Assembly: GCF_016132545.1 (NCBI RefSeq)
Contig: NZ_CP066167.1
Location: 3,065,001-3,129,000 of the forward strand
Origin: Spongiibacter nanhainus
GTDB lineage: Bacteria; Pseudomonadota; Gammaproteobacteria; Pseudomonadales; Spongiibacteraceae
DNA length: 64,000 bases
Direction of reading: 5' to 3'
Below the pieces are notes generated by a model. The model was not told the origin of the DNA and made no database searches. It was given only the letters and a program-made list of their open reading frames with translations. This document shows positions 41,832 through 51,143 of this stretch, in pieces (positions within the stretch are counted from its first letter, which is position 1; each line of letters opens with the position of its first letter). The translations under genes and the position numbers were made by a program.

Positions 41832-43175
41832 TTAGAGCTGGGCTAACAGCTCTTCTGTTTTGCTCTGCATCAGCGCTGAGTCACCGGCACTCTCAACGTT
41901 GAGTCGCACCACTGGCTCAGTGTTAGACATCCGCACATTAAAACGCCAGCCATCGAAGCTCATACTCAAACCATCGGTATGATCCACGGACTGGGCGGCG
42001 TCGGCGTAGCGAGCCTCGATAGCCGCCAGGGTTGCCGCCGCGTCTTCCACTTCGCGGTTGATTTCACCGCTACAGGGGTACTCGGCCTGACGCTCTTCCA
42101 CCAGCGATGCCAGACTGGCCGACTTCACTGACATTAACTGGGTCACCAGCAGCCAGGGAATCATGCCACTGTCGCAGTAGGCAAAATCACGGAAGTAATG
42201 GTGAGCGCTCATCTCGCCGCCGTAGACCGCGTTTTCCAGGCGCATCCGCTCCTTGATAAAGGCGTGCCCGGTTTTACTCTGGATCGCCTTGCCGCCGTTG
42301 GCCTCGGCGATAGCAATCGTGTTCCAGGTCAGCCGCGGATCGTGAACGATTTTCTCACCGGGGGATTGCAGCAGAAAGGTTTCCGCCAGCAGCCCCACCA
42401 CGTAGTAGCCCTCGATAAAATTGCCCTGATGATCAAAGAAGAAACAGCGGTCGAAATCGCCGTCCCAGGCAATCCCCAGATCGGCACCACTGCTTTTGAT
42501 AGCATCGATGGTGGGCTGACGATTCTCGGTTAGCAGCGGGTTAGGCACCCCATTGGGGAAGTTACCATCGGACTCGTGATGAACTTTAATAAATTCAAAA
42601 GGCAGGTGGGGCTCCAGTAAATCCACAACCCGACCGGCACCGCCATTACCGGCATTCACAACGATTTTGAGGGGCGACAGGCTGGCAACATCGATATAGG
42701 ACAGCAGATGCTGCACATAGGCGTCGGCACAATCCAGCGGCTGCAGGCCGCCCCGCTCCCCCACCGGGGGGAAGTCGTTTTTCTCGGCCAAGGCTTTTAT
42801 GTCCAACAGGCCGGTGTCGCCACTGATGGGTTTGGACTCTTCCCGGACAAACTTCATGCCGTTGTAGTCTTTGGGATTGTGGCTGGCGGTGACCGCGATG
42901 CCGCCGTCCATCTTGGCGTGTGAGGTGGCAAAATAGATCTCTTCCGTACCACACAGCCCAATGTCATAGACATCCACGCCGGCATCCATCAAGCCGTTGC
43001 TGAGCGCCCCCTTGATGGCCTCGCTACTGAGGCGGATATCATGGCCCACCACCACTTTCTTAGGCTTGATCACTTCGGCATAGGCGCGACCAATGCGATA
43101 GGCGATGTCTTCATTCAGCTGATCGGGGATGCGACCGCGGACATCGTAGGCCTTAAAACAGGTCAAAGATTCCAC
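41832..43175 (-). CDS. cpsG: Phosphomannomutase (CpsG/ManB type)
   Basis: This enzyme converts mannose 6-phosphate to mannose 1-phosphate for GDP-sugar synthesis. Its 447 residues closely follow E. coli CpsG at the N-terminus (Leu-Thr-Cys-Phe-Lys-Ala-Tyr-Asp). The phosphoserine Ser98 lies in Thr-Ala-Ser-His-Asn-Pro, the Mg loop Asp-Gly-Asp-Phe-Asp-Arg is intact, and the sugar/phosphate loops are present. It starts with GTG 43175 behind AGGA, 2 nt after the galU stop, so the two are one operon. Dual phosphoglucomutase activity is possible. Confidence 0.92.
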   Translation of the reverse strand: MESLTCFKAYDVRGRIPDQLNEDIAYRIGRAYAEVIKPKKVVVGHDIRLSSEAIKGALSNGLMDAGVDVYDIGLCGTEEIYFATSHAKMDGGIAVTASHNPKDYNGMKFVREESKPISGDTGLLDIKALAEKNDFPPVGERGGLQPLDCADAYVQHLLSYIDVASLSPLKIVVNAGNGGAGRVVDLLEPHLPFEFIKVHHESDGNFPNGVPNPLLTENRQPTIDAIKSSGADLGIAWDGDFDRCFFFDHQGNFIEGYYVVGLLAETFLLQSPGEKIVHDPRLTWNTIAIAEANGGKAIQSKTGHAFIKERMRLENAVYGGEMSAHHYFRDFAYCDSGMIPWLLVTQLMSVKSASLASLVEERQAEYPCSGEINREVEDAAATLAAIEARYADAAQSVDHTDGLSMSFDGWRFNVRMSNTEPVVRLNVESAGDSALMQSKTEELLAQL

Positions 43176-43177
43176 GG

Positions 43178-44008
43178 TTATTCCTCGCTGTAGATGTGCT
43201 CGTAGACGTAATTAGTGGCCTCGATAAAGCCAGGCACGCTACCACAGTCAAAACGTTTGCCACGGAATTTGTAGGCCAGTACACAACCGTTCTGGGCCTG
43301 GGTCATCAACGCATCGGTAAGCTGAATCTCTCCATTTTTCCCCGGTGGGGTATCACGGATAATGTCAAAGATATCCGGCGTCAGAATATAGCGACCGATA
43401 ACCGCAAGATTACTGGGTGCGTCCTCGGGCTTGGGTTTTTCAACCATATTGGAAACCCGATACAAACCGTTACCCATATCCTCGCCGGCAATCACACCGT
43501 ACTTTTCAATTTGGTCGGCGGGTACTTCCATGGTGGCGACAATACTGCAGCGAAACTGGTTATAGAGTTTCACCATCTGCGCCATCACGCCCTCATCACC
43601 TTTGTTTAAGCACAGGTCATCAGAGAGAATAACGCCGAAGGCCTCATTGCCAATCAGGCACTCGCCGGTCAGGATAGCGTGGCCCAGCCCCTTCATTTCC
43701 CGCTGACGGGTCATCATAAAGGTGCCTTTATCGAGAACCTCGCGGATGCTGGATAGGTACTTTTCCTTGCCAGTACCGGCAATCTGGTGCTCCAGCTCAT
43801 AGCTAATATCGAAATGGTCAGCTATCGATCGCTTGCCGCGACCAGTGACAAAGGCCACCTCTTTCAGCCCAGCCTCAATGGACTCCTCCACGCCGTATTG
43901 CACCAGTGGCTTGTTCACCAGCGGTAGCATCTCTTTTGGCATGGATTTAGTTGCGGGAAGAAATCGAGTGCCGTAACCGGCGACGGGAAACAAACATTTT
44001 TTAATCAT
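43178..44008 (-). CDS. galU: UTP-glucose-1-phosphate uridylyltransferase
   Basis: This enzyme makes UDP-glucose from glucose 1-phosphate and UTP. It has 276 residues, with the nucleotidyl-transfer N-terminus [15 protein letters not shown] and Pro-Lys-Glu-Met-Leu-Pro. AAGGAAAG lies directly before the ATG. It is the first gene of galU-cpsG. Confidence 0.95.
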   Translation of the reverse strand: MIKKCLFPVAGYGTRFLPATKSMPKEMLPLVNKPLVQYGVEESIEAGLKEVAFVTGRGKRSIADHFDISYELEHQIAGTGKEKYLSSIREVLDKGTFMMTRQREMKGLGHAILTGECLIGNEAFGVILSDDLCLNKGDEGVMAQMVKLYNQFRCSIVATMEVPADQIEKYGVIAGEDMGNGLYRVSNMVEKPKPEDAPSNLAVIGRYILTPDIFDIIRDTPPGKNGEIQLTDALMTQAQNGCVLAYKFRGKRFDCGSVPGFIEATNYVYEHIYSEE

Positions 44009-44342
44009 AGCTTTCCTTATAGTTGCCCCTAGCAGGGCATATCACTCCAGCGGCGATGGCCGACAACATACATGTGACCGGGAGCTGGATTGTCCCAGTC
44101 AGGCCCTGCCTAGGCAATACATCCTCGCGCATCGGGGCGAGACCTGCCTGTGGTATAGCGAATCCCTATGACCATCATATTACGGCCCAGTTTCGCTGGG
44201 GCAAGTCACCTTGCCAGCAGTGCCTGTCGCGGCGTTCAAAGTTGATAGAGCAAACATCAGGCCAATGTTGACATTTTTGTGTGACTCGCCTTTTGCTGTG
44301 CTAACATGCGCCCTACTTTCCACCCCGGACAATGGTCTCAGG
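44009..44342. other. Intergenic region between divergent galU and fabA
   Basis: No gene is supported. It must hold both promoters. TTGACA (44268-44273) on the plus strand is a plausible -35 element for fabA, but I could not place a matching -10 at the right spacing. The upstream in-frame extension of fabA to 44211 is judged untranslated. Confidence 0.4.
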
Positions 44343-44864
44343 ATGTCTGTTAACGAGAAGAATAGTTTTAGCAAACAAGAGCTTATAGATTGCGGCCACG
44401 GTCGCTTGTTCAGCGGCGGCAACCCGCGACTGCCAGTGGACAACATGTTGATGGTAGACCGCGTTACCCATATCAGCAGTGAAGGTGGCACCCACGGCAA
44501 GGGCCAGCTGGTCGCCGAGCTGGATATCCACCCCGACCTGTGGTTTTTCGACTGCCACTTTGTCGACGACCCGGTCATGCCGGGCTGCCTGGGCCTTGAC
44601 GCCATGTGGCAACTGATGGGTTTTTTCCTTGGCTGGCGCGGCAACGGCGGCAAGGGCCGAGCACTGGGCGCCGGGGAAATCAAGTTCACTGGACAGATTC
44701 TGCCGGACAGCAAACTGGTCACCTACACCCTGAACTTCAAACGTTTGATCGAGCGCAAGCTAATCATGGGTATCGCTGACGGTGAGGTCTCGGTTAATGG
44801 TAAGGTGATCTATACCGCCAAGGATTTGCGTGTCGGGCTGTTTAACGACACCGACAGCTTTTAG
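44343..44864 (+). CDS. fabA: 3-hydroxydecanoyl-ACP dehydratase/isomerase
   Basis: FabA dehydrates beta-hydroxydecanoyl-ACP and isomerises trans-2 to cis-3-decenoyl-ACP, the branch point of anaerobic unsaturated fatty-acid synthesis. It has 173 residues from ATG 44343. Catalytic His72 ([12 protein letters not shown]) and Asp86 (Gly-Leu-Asp-Ala-Met-Trp-Gln) are in place. fabB follows 90 bp later on the same strand, the usual coupled pair. Confidence 0.96.
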   Translation: MSVNEKNSFSKQELIDCGHGRLFSGGNPRLPVDNMLMVDRVTHISSEGGTHGKGQLVAELDIHPDLWFFDCHFVDDPVMPGCLGLDAMWQLMGFFLGWRGNGGKGRALGAGEIKFTGQILPDSKLVTYTLNFKRLIERKLIMGIADGEVSVNGKVIYTAKDLRVGLFNDTDSF

Positions 44865-44954
44865 TAAAGCTGCAGCTGTAGCGACAGATAAGCTATAAAG
44901 ATAGATAGCTAAGCAACGGACAAGCACACACTACCTATTTGTGAGAGGTATTTC

Positions 44955-46175
44955 ATGAGACGTGTAGTCATTACCGGCATGGGCGTCGTGTCGAGCATTG
45001 GCAACAACCTGAGTGCCGCACTGGCATCACTGGAGAACGGCACTTCAGGTATTACTGCCAACGACACCTACAAGGAGATGGGGTTTCGCAGTCAGGTTTC
45101 TGGCTCTATTAAAGACCTGGACCTCAAGGAACACATCGATCGTAAACAGCTGCGCTTCATGGGCGATGCCGCGGCCTACGCCTACATTGCCATGCAGGAA
45201 GCGTTGACTGACTCCGGCCTGGAAGCCAGCGACCTGGACAACCCCCGCACCGGCATTATCGCCGGCTCCGGCGGTGCTTCGTCGGCCAATCTAGTGGAAG
45301 CCGCCGACGTACTCCGCGAACGCGGCGTCAAGCGGGTGGGCCCCTACCGGGTGACCCAGACCATGGGCAGCACCGTGTCGGCTTGCCTGGCGACACCCTT
45401 TAAGATCAAGGGCATCAACTACTCCATCTCCTCGGCCTGCGCTACCAGCGCCCACTGCATTGGCAATGCTGCTGAACTGATTCAGCTGGGCAAGCAGGAT
45501 GTGATCTTTGCCGGTGGCGGCGAGGAGGAGCACTGGACGCTGAGCTCACTGTTCGACGCGATGGGCGCACTGTCCACCAAGTACAACGATACCCCCGACA
45601 AGGCCTCCCGGCCCTACGACGCCGACCGTGACGGCTTTGTTATCGCCGGCGGCGCGGGCATGGTGGTAATGGAAGAGCTGGAGCACGCCAAGGCCCGGGG
45701 CGCAAAAATTTATGGCGAACTGGTGGGTTACGGCGCCACCTCTGATGGTTACGACATGGTAGCGCCCAGCGGTGAAGGTGCCGCGCGCTGTATGCACCTG
45801 GCTCTGCAGGATATCGACGGCGGAGTGGATTACATCAACTCCCACGGCACCTCGACGCCAGCGGGGGATATGCAGGAGCTGAAAGCCATTAAACAGGCCT
45901 ATGGCGACCAGCCGATGCCGATGATCGGCTCCACCAAGTCTTTGGCGGGCCACTCTCTGGGCGCCACCGGTGTGCAGGAAGCGATCTTCTCGCTGCTGAT
46001 GATGCAAAACAACTTCGTTGCCGCATCAGCCAACATCGACAAACTCGACGACGAAGCTGAGGGCATCCCCATTCTCACCGAAAAGAAAACCGGGGTGACC
46101 TTGAACACCATTATGTCTAACAGCTTTGGCTTTGGTGGCACCAACGCCAGCCTAGTGTTTAAACGCTACGAGTAA
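44955..46175 (+). CDS. fabB: 3-oxoacyl-ACP synthase I
   Basis: FabB condenses malonyl-ACP with acyl-ACP and is needed to extend cis-3-decenoyl-ACP. It has 406 residues with active-site Cys162 (Ser-Ser-Ala-Cys-Ala-Thr-Ser) and the two His in Asn-Ser-His-Gly-Thr-Ser-Thr-Pro and Leu-Ala-Gly-His-Ser-Leu-Gly-Ala-Thr. GAGAGG precedes the ATG. It is paired with fabA. Confidence 0.96.
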   Translation: MRRVVITGMGVVSSIGNNLSAALASLENGTSGITANDTYKEMGFRSQVSGSIKDLDLKEHIDRKQLRFMGDAAAYAYIAMQEALTDSGLEASDLDNPRTGIIAGSGGASSANLVEAADVLRERGVKRVGPYRVTQTMGSTVSACLATPFKIKGINYSISSACATSAHCIGNAAELIQLGKQDVIFAGGGEEEHWTLSSLFDAMGALSTKYNDTPDKASRPYDADRDGFVIAGGAGMVVMEELEHAKARGAKIYGELVGYGATSDGYDMVAPSGEGAARCMHLALQDIDGGVDYINSHGTSTPAGDMQELKAIKQAYGDQPMPMIGSTKSLAGHSLGATGVQEAIFSLLMMQNNFVAASANIDKLDDEAEGIPILTEKKTGVTLNTIMSNSFGFGGTNASLVFKRYE

Positions 46176-46270
46176 GCCTCGATCAGCGGCCGCTGCCGGC
46201 GGTCGCTGACTTCCCCCCTCTCTTCTGCCTTCGTTATTTTTTATCCGTCAGCTAGTGGGCCGTCGCACCC

Positions 46271-47473
46271 CTAATCCAGCAACGACATGGGAATGGCAGA
46301 AACGGTATCGCCTCGCGAGACGGTGGTGCCTGGTGGAATCACCACCAAGGCATCGCACCATGCCACAGAACTCAGCACTCCGGAGCCCTGGTGGGGATAC
46401 AGACTGGCGCTGAGCCGCCCACCCTCGCCACTTAAGCGAGCCCGAGCGTACTCTTGTCGACTACCGGATTTGGGCCAATCGAAATCCGCCGACACCGGCC
46501 AGGCGCTGGGTACAGCATCATTGTCGCCCAGCATTGACAGCAGATAGGGGCGGACCAGCAAACAGAAGGTCACAAAGCTGGAGACCGGGTTGCCAGGTAA
46601 GCCAAAAAACGGCGTATCGCCTAATTTGCCATAGGCCAAGGGCTTGCCCGGCTTGATGGCCAGCTTCCACAACGACAGCCAGCCCAGCGCCTCAACCTGG
46701 CTTTTGACGTGGTCTTCCTCACCCACAGAGACACCACCGCTACTAACCACCACATCTGCAGCGGCAGCGGCGTTTGTCAGGGCCTGGCGGGTGGCCTCAG
46801 GGCTATCCCCGACGATCCCCATATCCACAACGTCCATGCCCAAGCCGGCCAGCAGTGCTGCCAGCATCGGACGATTGGAATTGTAGATCTGTCCCGGCTC
46901 TATCGCCTGACCGGGCTCGCGCAGCTCATCGCCGGTACACATCAACGCAACTTTAAAGGGGCGCCGAACCGGCGCGACGTCGATGCCCAGAGAAGCCAAC
47001 AGCCCAAGCTGCGCAGCGCCCAATCGCTGACCGGCTGACAATACGGTTTGCCCCCGGGCGATATCCTCTCCGCGACGACGAATATGCTGGCCGGTACTGG
47101 GCTGGGTCGACAACTGCACGTGATCGCCGTCGCGCTGGCAGTCCTCCTGGGCAACAACGCAATCTGCTCCGGGTGGCACCGGTGCGCCGGTAAAAATTCG
47201 CGCCGCCGTGCCCGGCATCAGTGGCGTGGCGACCTGGCCCGCCGGGATGCGCTGGCTGACCAGCAGGGGCTGCCCATCCCGAGCGTCCAGCGCTCGCAAT
47301 GCATAGCCATCCATCGCACTGTTGTCCACCGGCGGCACATCGATACCGGCACGGATCTCTTCAGCTAATACCGCGCCACGGCATTGCACAATTGGCAGGC
47401 GCTCGACGCCCACTAATGAGGCGTCCGACACAATTTGGTGCAAAGCGTCATCAAAAGGGGTTAACTTAGCCAC
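46271..47473 (-). CDS. moeA: Molybdopterin molybdenumtransferase
   Basis: MoeA inserts molybdate into adenylylated molybdopterin. The product is ~400 residues from GTG 47473, whose start overlaps the moaB stop; the longer frame to 47551 would overlap moaB by 86 bp and gives an atypical hydrophobic N-terminus. Motifs include Val-Asp-Asn-Ser-Ala-Met-Asp-Gly-Tyr-Ala, Ile-Phe-Thr-Gly-Ala-Pro-Val-Pro, Ser-Ser-Gly-Gly-Val-Ser-Val-Gly-Glu and Gly-Leu-Pro-Gly-Asn-Pro-Val-Ser. It is last in the RmlD-like/moaB/moeA run. Confidence 0.93.
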   Translation of the reverse strand: MAKLTPFDDALHQIVSDASLVGVERLPIVQCRGAVLAEEIRAGIDVPPVDNSAMDGYALRALDARDGQPLLVSQRIPAGQVATPLMPGTAARIFTGAPVPPGADCVVAQEDCQRDGDHVQLSTQPSTGQHIRRRGEDIARGQTVLSAGQRLGAAQLGLLASLGIDVAPVRRPFKVALMCTGDELREPGQAIEPGQIYNSNRPMLAALLAGLGMDVVDMGIVGDSPEATRQALTNAAAAADVVVSSGGVSVGEEDHVKSQVEALGWLSLWKLAIKPGKPLAYGKLGDTPFFGLPGNPVSSFVTFCLLVRPYLLSMLGDNDAVPSAWPVSADFDWPKSGSRQEYARARLSGEGGRLSASLYPHQGSGVLSSVAWCDALVVIPPGTTVSRGDTVSAIPMSLLD

Positions 47474-47999
47474 TTTCGGCACCAGAACGACGAGTGTTGA
47501 GCACCCCGACAAAATTACAAGGGCGGTGCCTACTGTCCAGCTGCTCAGCAATCAGGCGGGTCCAGGCCGTTTTGCAGGCACCGGTGGAGCCTGGCATGCA
47601 AAAAATCACGGTGTTGTTAGCCAACCCGGCCAGCGCCCGGGATTGCACCGTTGAGGAGCCAATCTCTTCAAAGGACACGGCTCTAAAGACCTCACCAAAG
47701 CCGTGAATCTCCTTGTCGAACAACACCGACACGGCTTCCGGGGTGGAATCCCGGCCCGAGAAGCCGGTGCCGCCGGTGACCAAAACCGCCTGCACGGCGT
47801 CGTCGGCAATCCACCGAGACAGCACTGCTCGAATCTGGTAGATGTCGTCTTTGACAATGCATTTTTCCAGCACGCGGTGACCGGCACCGCTCAACACATC
47901 CTGTAAGTAGTGCCCCGAGGTATCGCTGGCCTCGTCGCGGCTGTCGCTGACCGTCAGTACCGCCACACCCAGAGCGGTAAAGGTTTCACCGGCACTCAT
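47466..47999 (-). CDS. moaB: Molybdenum cofactor biosynthesis protein B
   Basis: This 177-residue MogA/MoaB-fold protein adenylylates or binds molybdopterin. It has Leu-Val-Thr-Gly-Gly-Thr-Gly-Phe-Ser-Gly-Arg-Asp-Ser-Thr-Pro-Glu-Ala (about 74-90) and a Cys-Met-Pro-Gly-Ser-Thr-Gly-Ala loop. Its start overlaps the upstream gene's stop (ATGA), and its stop overlaps moeA, so all three are translationally coupled. Confidence 0.94.
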   Translation of the reverse strand: MSAGETFTALGVAVLTVSDSRDEASDTSGHYLQDVLSGAGHRVLEKCIVKDDIYQIRAVLSRWIADDAVQAVLVTGGTGFSGRDSTPEAVSVLFDKEIHGFGEVFRAVSFEEIGSSTVQSRALAGLANNTVIFCMPGSTGACKTAWTRLIAEQLDSRHRPCNFVGVLNTRRSGAESG

Positions 48000-48832
48000 A
48001 CGACTTCCTCCTCACACAGGCTTTTAATCAATTTTGGCAAATAGGCTCGCCAGGGTAACTGCTTGATGCCGAAGTGACGAAGAATGCGATCACAGGACAA
48101 TGGCGCAATCCAGGGTTGCCAATCCTCCCCTTGATCGTCATCTGCGCTGATCTCCGACGCCACCGCCACAAACTGCGACGCATAAGCCAGGCTGACTTCG
48201 GCGAATTCAAATGCCGTACTGCTGCCACTACTGTTGTAATGGTAGACCCCGCGACACAACGCTCCGCAGGAGAGCTGGTCGACCATTCCCGATACGACCC
48301 GGGCAAGATCAGTGACTGGTGTCGGGCAGGCACGGCGGGTATTGCGCAGCGACACGGCATCACTCTGGCGAAACCACCGCACACAATCGGCAAGAAAGTG
48401 ATCGCCGCTGGCAGCCACCAGGGTCCCGGTGCGCAAAATCAATGTTTGCGCGTTACTGGCCAAGACCTGTTCTTCCAGCGCGATTAGCTGTCGACCCCAC
48501 TCAGAGCTAGCGGCGGGAATGGTATTTTCTGCAGCGCCCTCGTCGTCGAGATTCGCGCCATCAAACACGCCACCATCGGTGATCAACAAATACAGCGCGG
48601 ACTGCCGAGCACAGGCGTGTAGTAATGTTTCGTAAAAGGCGGGTGGCGAGGCAATGCCACCGCCTTGAAGTGGGCTGATCCAGCGGGCGTCAATCACCAG
48701 TGCATCGCGAAGCGCGCCGTCGCTGGCATCGGCGACATGCACGGAGTCCAATATCTCGCGACCGCGGGATGCAAACTGAGCACGTATTGCATCGGCCAGC
48801 GGCCCACCGTTGGAGAGCAGGACAACATTCAC
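47996..48832 (-). CDS. RmlD-like NAD(P)-binding sugar-nucleotide reductase family protein
   Basis: This ~278-residue protein resembles the dTDP-4-dehydrorhamnose reductase (RmlD_sub_bind) family, with an N-terminal beta-alpha-beta (Asn-Val-Val-Leu-Leu-Ser-Asn-Gly-Gly-Pro-Leu-Ala-Asp-Ala), Tyr-Leu-Leu-Ile-Thr-Asp-Gly-Gly-Val-Phe-Asp-Gly and Val-Thr-Asp-Leu-Ala-Arg-Val. The glycine motif is not the canonical GxxGxxG, and the YxxxK catalytic pair is not evident, so enzymatic activity is uncertain. Start GTG 48832 or TTG 48844. Its ATGA overlap with moaB is unusual company. Confidence 0.65.
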   Translation of the reverse strand: MNVVLLSNGGPLADAIRAQFASRGREILDSVHVADASDGALRDALVIDARWISPLQGGGIASPPAFYETLLHACARQSALYLLITDGGVFDGANLDDEGAAENTIPAASSEWGRQLIALEEQVLASNAQTLILRTGTLVAASGDHFLADCVRWFRQSDAVSLRNTRRACPTPVTDLARVVSGMVDQLSCGALCRGVYHYNSSGSSTAFEFAEVSLAYASQFVAVASEISADDDQGEDWQPWIAPLSCDRILRHFGIKQLPWRAYLPKLIKSLCEEEVV

Positions 48833-49003
48833 AATTGGTGGCAACCCTTAAAAGTGGTGACTCGGCATTTCTTGATAACGGCTACAAACTTACTTCATGC
48901 ACCACGGGCAAACAAGGGAAAAACTTGTTGAAGATTAGTGACTTGGCCGCAGCTGGCGCGCTTCCTCGACAAGGCTTACGCGCCGGGATCTGCGTCGCGA
49001 ACG

Positions 49004-49525
49004 CTAAAACGGAATATCATCGTCAAAACCGTCGTCAAAGCCGCCGGGAGCTGGCGCGCCCTGGCCCTGCGGAGCCTGGTTTTGAGGAGCCGGGTTTTGC
49101 GCCGGCCGCGAAGGAGCAGATTGGGGACGCTGCGGGGCGGACTGATTGTAGTCGCCATAGCCGCCACTGCTGCCGCCACTGCTGCCGCCACGACCATCGA
49201 GCATTTGCATCTCGTTGGCGACGATTTCTGTGGTGTAGCGATCCTGGCCATCCTGACCTTGCCACTTGCGGGTCCGCAGTGAACCCTCGACATAGACCTT
49301 GGAGCCTTTCTTTAGATATTCGCCTGCGATTTCCGCCAGGCGGTTAAAAAACACCACCCGGTGCCACTCGGTACGCTCTTGGGGCTGCCCGGTTTGCTTG
49401 TCCTTCCAACTTTCGCTGGTGGCAAGGGTAACATTGGTCACCGCTGACCCTGAGGGCATATAGCGGGTTTCCGGGTCCTGGCCCAGATTGCCGATCAAAA
49501 TCACCTTGTTGATGCCACGCGCCAT
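49004..49525 (-). CDS. ssb: Single-stranded DNA-binding protein
   Basis: This 173-residue protein has the OB fold (about 1-112; [15 protein letters not shown]), a Gly/Pro/Gln-rich linker and the acidic tip Asp-Asp-Asp-Ile-Pro-Phe that recruits repair and replication proteins. It lies downstream of the MFS gene on the same strand; the uvrA/MFS/ssb order is shared with Pseudomonas. Confidence 0.96.
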   Translation of the reverse strand: MARGINKVILIGNLGQDPETRYMPSGSAVTNVTLATSESWKDKQTGQPQERTEWHRVVFFNRLAEIAGEYLKKGSKVYVEGSLRTRKWQGQDGQDRYTTEIVANEMQMLDGRGGSSGGSSGGYGDYNQSAPQRPQSAPSRPAQNPAPQNQAPQGQGAPAPGGFDDGFDDDIPF

Positions 49526-49630
49526 CGTTATTCTCCTGTTGCCCTATTGCTGTTGCCAAGGGTATTCGCTATCCAAACGAGCACTATACCGCAATCTTTT
49601 CTGTCGCGACCATGACGGCTACCTAGAAAT

Positions 49631-50980
49631 TTAACGCCTGACTTCAACACTACCGGGTAGACAGGCAATATCAAAATCCCTGGCCACCTGCAGATAGGCG
49701 GTACGCTGCTCCTCAAAAACGGTAATCGCCAGGGAGCCGGGCAGTGCCAGCATGGCCGACTGCAGCCCCCGGGCGTCCCACTCGCCGGGCTGCCAATACA
49801 ATGTCAGGTTCTCAGACTTTGGCGGCACCTGCATCCACCACGCCACCGCCCACCATATCAACGCCGACACCGCAACGAGGGTAAACACCGCACTGCTGCC
49901 ACCCCAACCCGACAACCAGCCGCCCACCAGACCACCGCAAAATGCTCCAAAAAACTGAAAACTGGAGTAAACCCCCATCGCGGTGCCTTTGCCGCCGGGA
50001 TACACCGTCCGGCTCAGCAGTGATGGCAGTGACGCCTCCAAAAAATTAAATGCCGCAAAAAACACCAACAACATAATTAGCAGCAAGGTGCCATGCAGTG
50101 TCAGCACAGACAGGGGCAGGGTTGCTGCCGCTAACAGCGCTACCGCCAACAAAAACACCGCGCGCATGGCATCACGGCGCTCGGCATAAATAATCGCTGG
50201 CACCATCGCCACAAAGGACAGAACCATCACCGGAAAGTAAACCTGCCAGTGGTCTGCCCGCATCCAACCTAACTGCTCCAACAAGCCCGGCACCACAACA
50301 AACAGCGCCATCAGCATGCCGTGCAGGAAAAATATGCCAATGTTAAGCCGCATTAAATTCGAATCTTTTAAGCAGCGGGCCAACATCTCGCCCGGGGCCC
50401 GACTGCCGGCATCCACAAATTGACTATTTGGGGTAGGAATCACAAACACCGTGATGGCTATGCCCACTATCGCAAGCACTGCCGTGACCACAAACAGACC
50501 GCTGAGCCCCGACCAGCCGCCGATCCACGGTCCCAGCACCAGCGCCAGAGAGAAAGACACGCCAATACTGCCCCCAATAGCTGCCATCGCTTTGGTGCGG
50601 TGCTGCTCCCGGGTCAGATCCGCCACCATCGCCGTCAAAGTACTGGCAATGGCTCCGGCCCCCTGCAAAAGACGGCCGGCAATCACGCCGTATAGGCTGT
50701 CGCTCATCGCCGCGACCACGCCACCCAGGGCGAACACCAGCAAACCGCCAATAATCACCGGTTTGCGGCCGATGCGATCAGATAACATACCCAGGGGAAT
50801 TTGCAGTATCGCCTGCCCCAGGCCATAAACCCCCAGTGCCAAGCCAATCAGTAGTGGCGTACTGTGCCGGTATTCCTCGGCATAGAGCGCCAATACCGGC
50901 AGCAGCATAAACAGACCCAGCATGCGAAAGGCATAGAGGCTGGCCAGTGCCAGTACCGCACGCAATTCGAATCGAGTCAT
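49631..50980 (-). CDS. MFS transporter, YajR-like
   Basis: This ~449-residue protein is a 12-helix major facilitator (about residues 5-390) with the motif-A Gly-Met-Leu-Ser-Asp-Arg-Ile-Gly-Arg-Lys-Pro between helices 2 and 3. A C-terminal soluble domain of ~60 residues resembles the small alpha/beta domain of YajR. The substrate is unknown. ATG 50980 is preferred over TTG 50995. It is divergent from uvrA and next to ssb. Confidence 0.88.
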   Translation of the reverse strand: MTRFELRAVLALASLYAFRMLGLFMLLPVLALYAEEYRHSTPLLIGLALGVYGLGQAILQIPLGMLSDRIGRKPVIIGGLLVFALGGVVAAMSDSLYGVIAGRLLQGAGAIASTLTAMVADLTREQHRTKAMAAIGGSIGVSFSLALVLGPWIGGWSGLSGLFVVTAVLAIVGIAITVFVIPTPNSQFVDAGSRAPGEMLARCLKDSNLMRLNIGIFFLHGMLMALFVVVPGLLEQLGWMRADHWQVYFPVMVLSFVAMVPAIIYAERRDAMRAVFLLAVALLAAATLPLSVLTLHGTLLLIMLLVFFAAFNFLEASLPSLLSRTVYPGGKGTAMGVYSSFQFFGAFCGGLVGGWLSGWGGSSAVFTLVAVSALIWWAVAWWMQVPPKSENLTLYWQPGEWDARGLQSAMLALPGSLAITVFEEQRTAYLQVARDFDIACLPGSVEVRR

Positions 50981-51087
50981 GGGGGAATCAGTCAAGAGTT
51001 GAGGGCCTGTTTACAAAAATCATCAGCGGGGGAAGCTTGGCATTCTACCAGCTCGTCCGGCAGCCTGACATCCGCCCGTTTTGCTTT

Positions 51088-51117
51088 TTGCGCCACAATC
51101 TGACTCGACCGTATAAT
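51088..51117 (+). promoter_or_regulatory. uvrA promoter candidate
   Basis: TATAAT (51112-51117) with TTGCGC (51088-51093) at 18-bp spacing lies about 27 bases before the uvrA start. No CTG-N10-CAG LexA box is visible around it. Confidence 0.5.
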
Positions 51118-51143
51118 GGTCTGTTTATTTCTCCGGGGGATTT

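Noticed and set aside
44211-44342. N-terminal extension of FabA
   Set aside because: FabA homologues start at the Met encoded at 44343; the upstream stretch is promoter region.
51000-51143. LexA (SOS) box upstream of uvrA
   Set aside because: A CTG and CAG pair near 51007-51029 has 14 bases between, not 10, and lacks the consensus centre.
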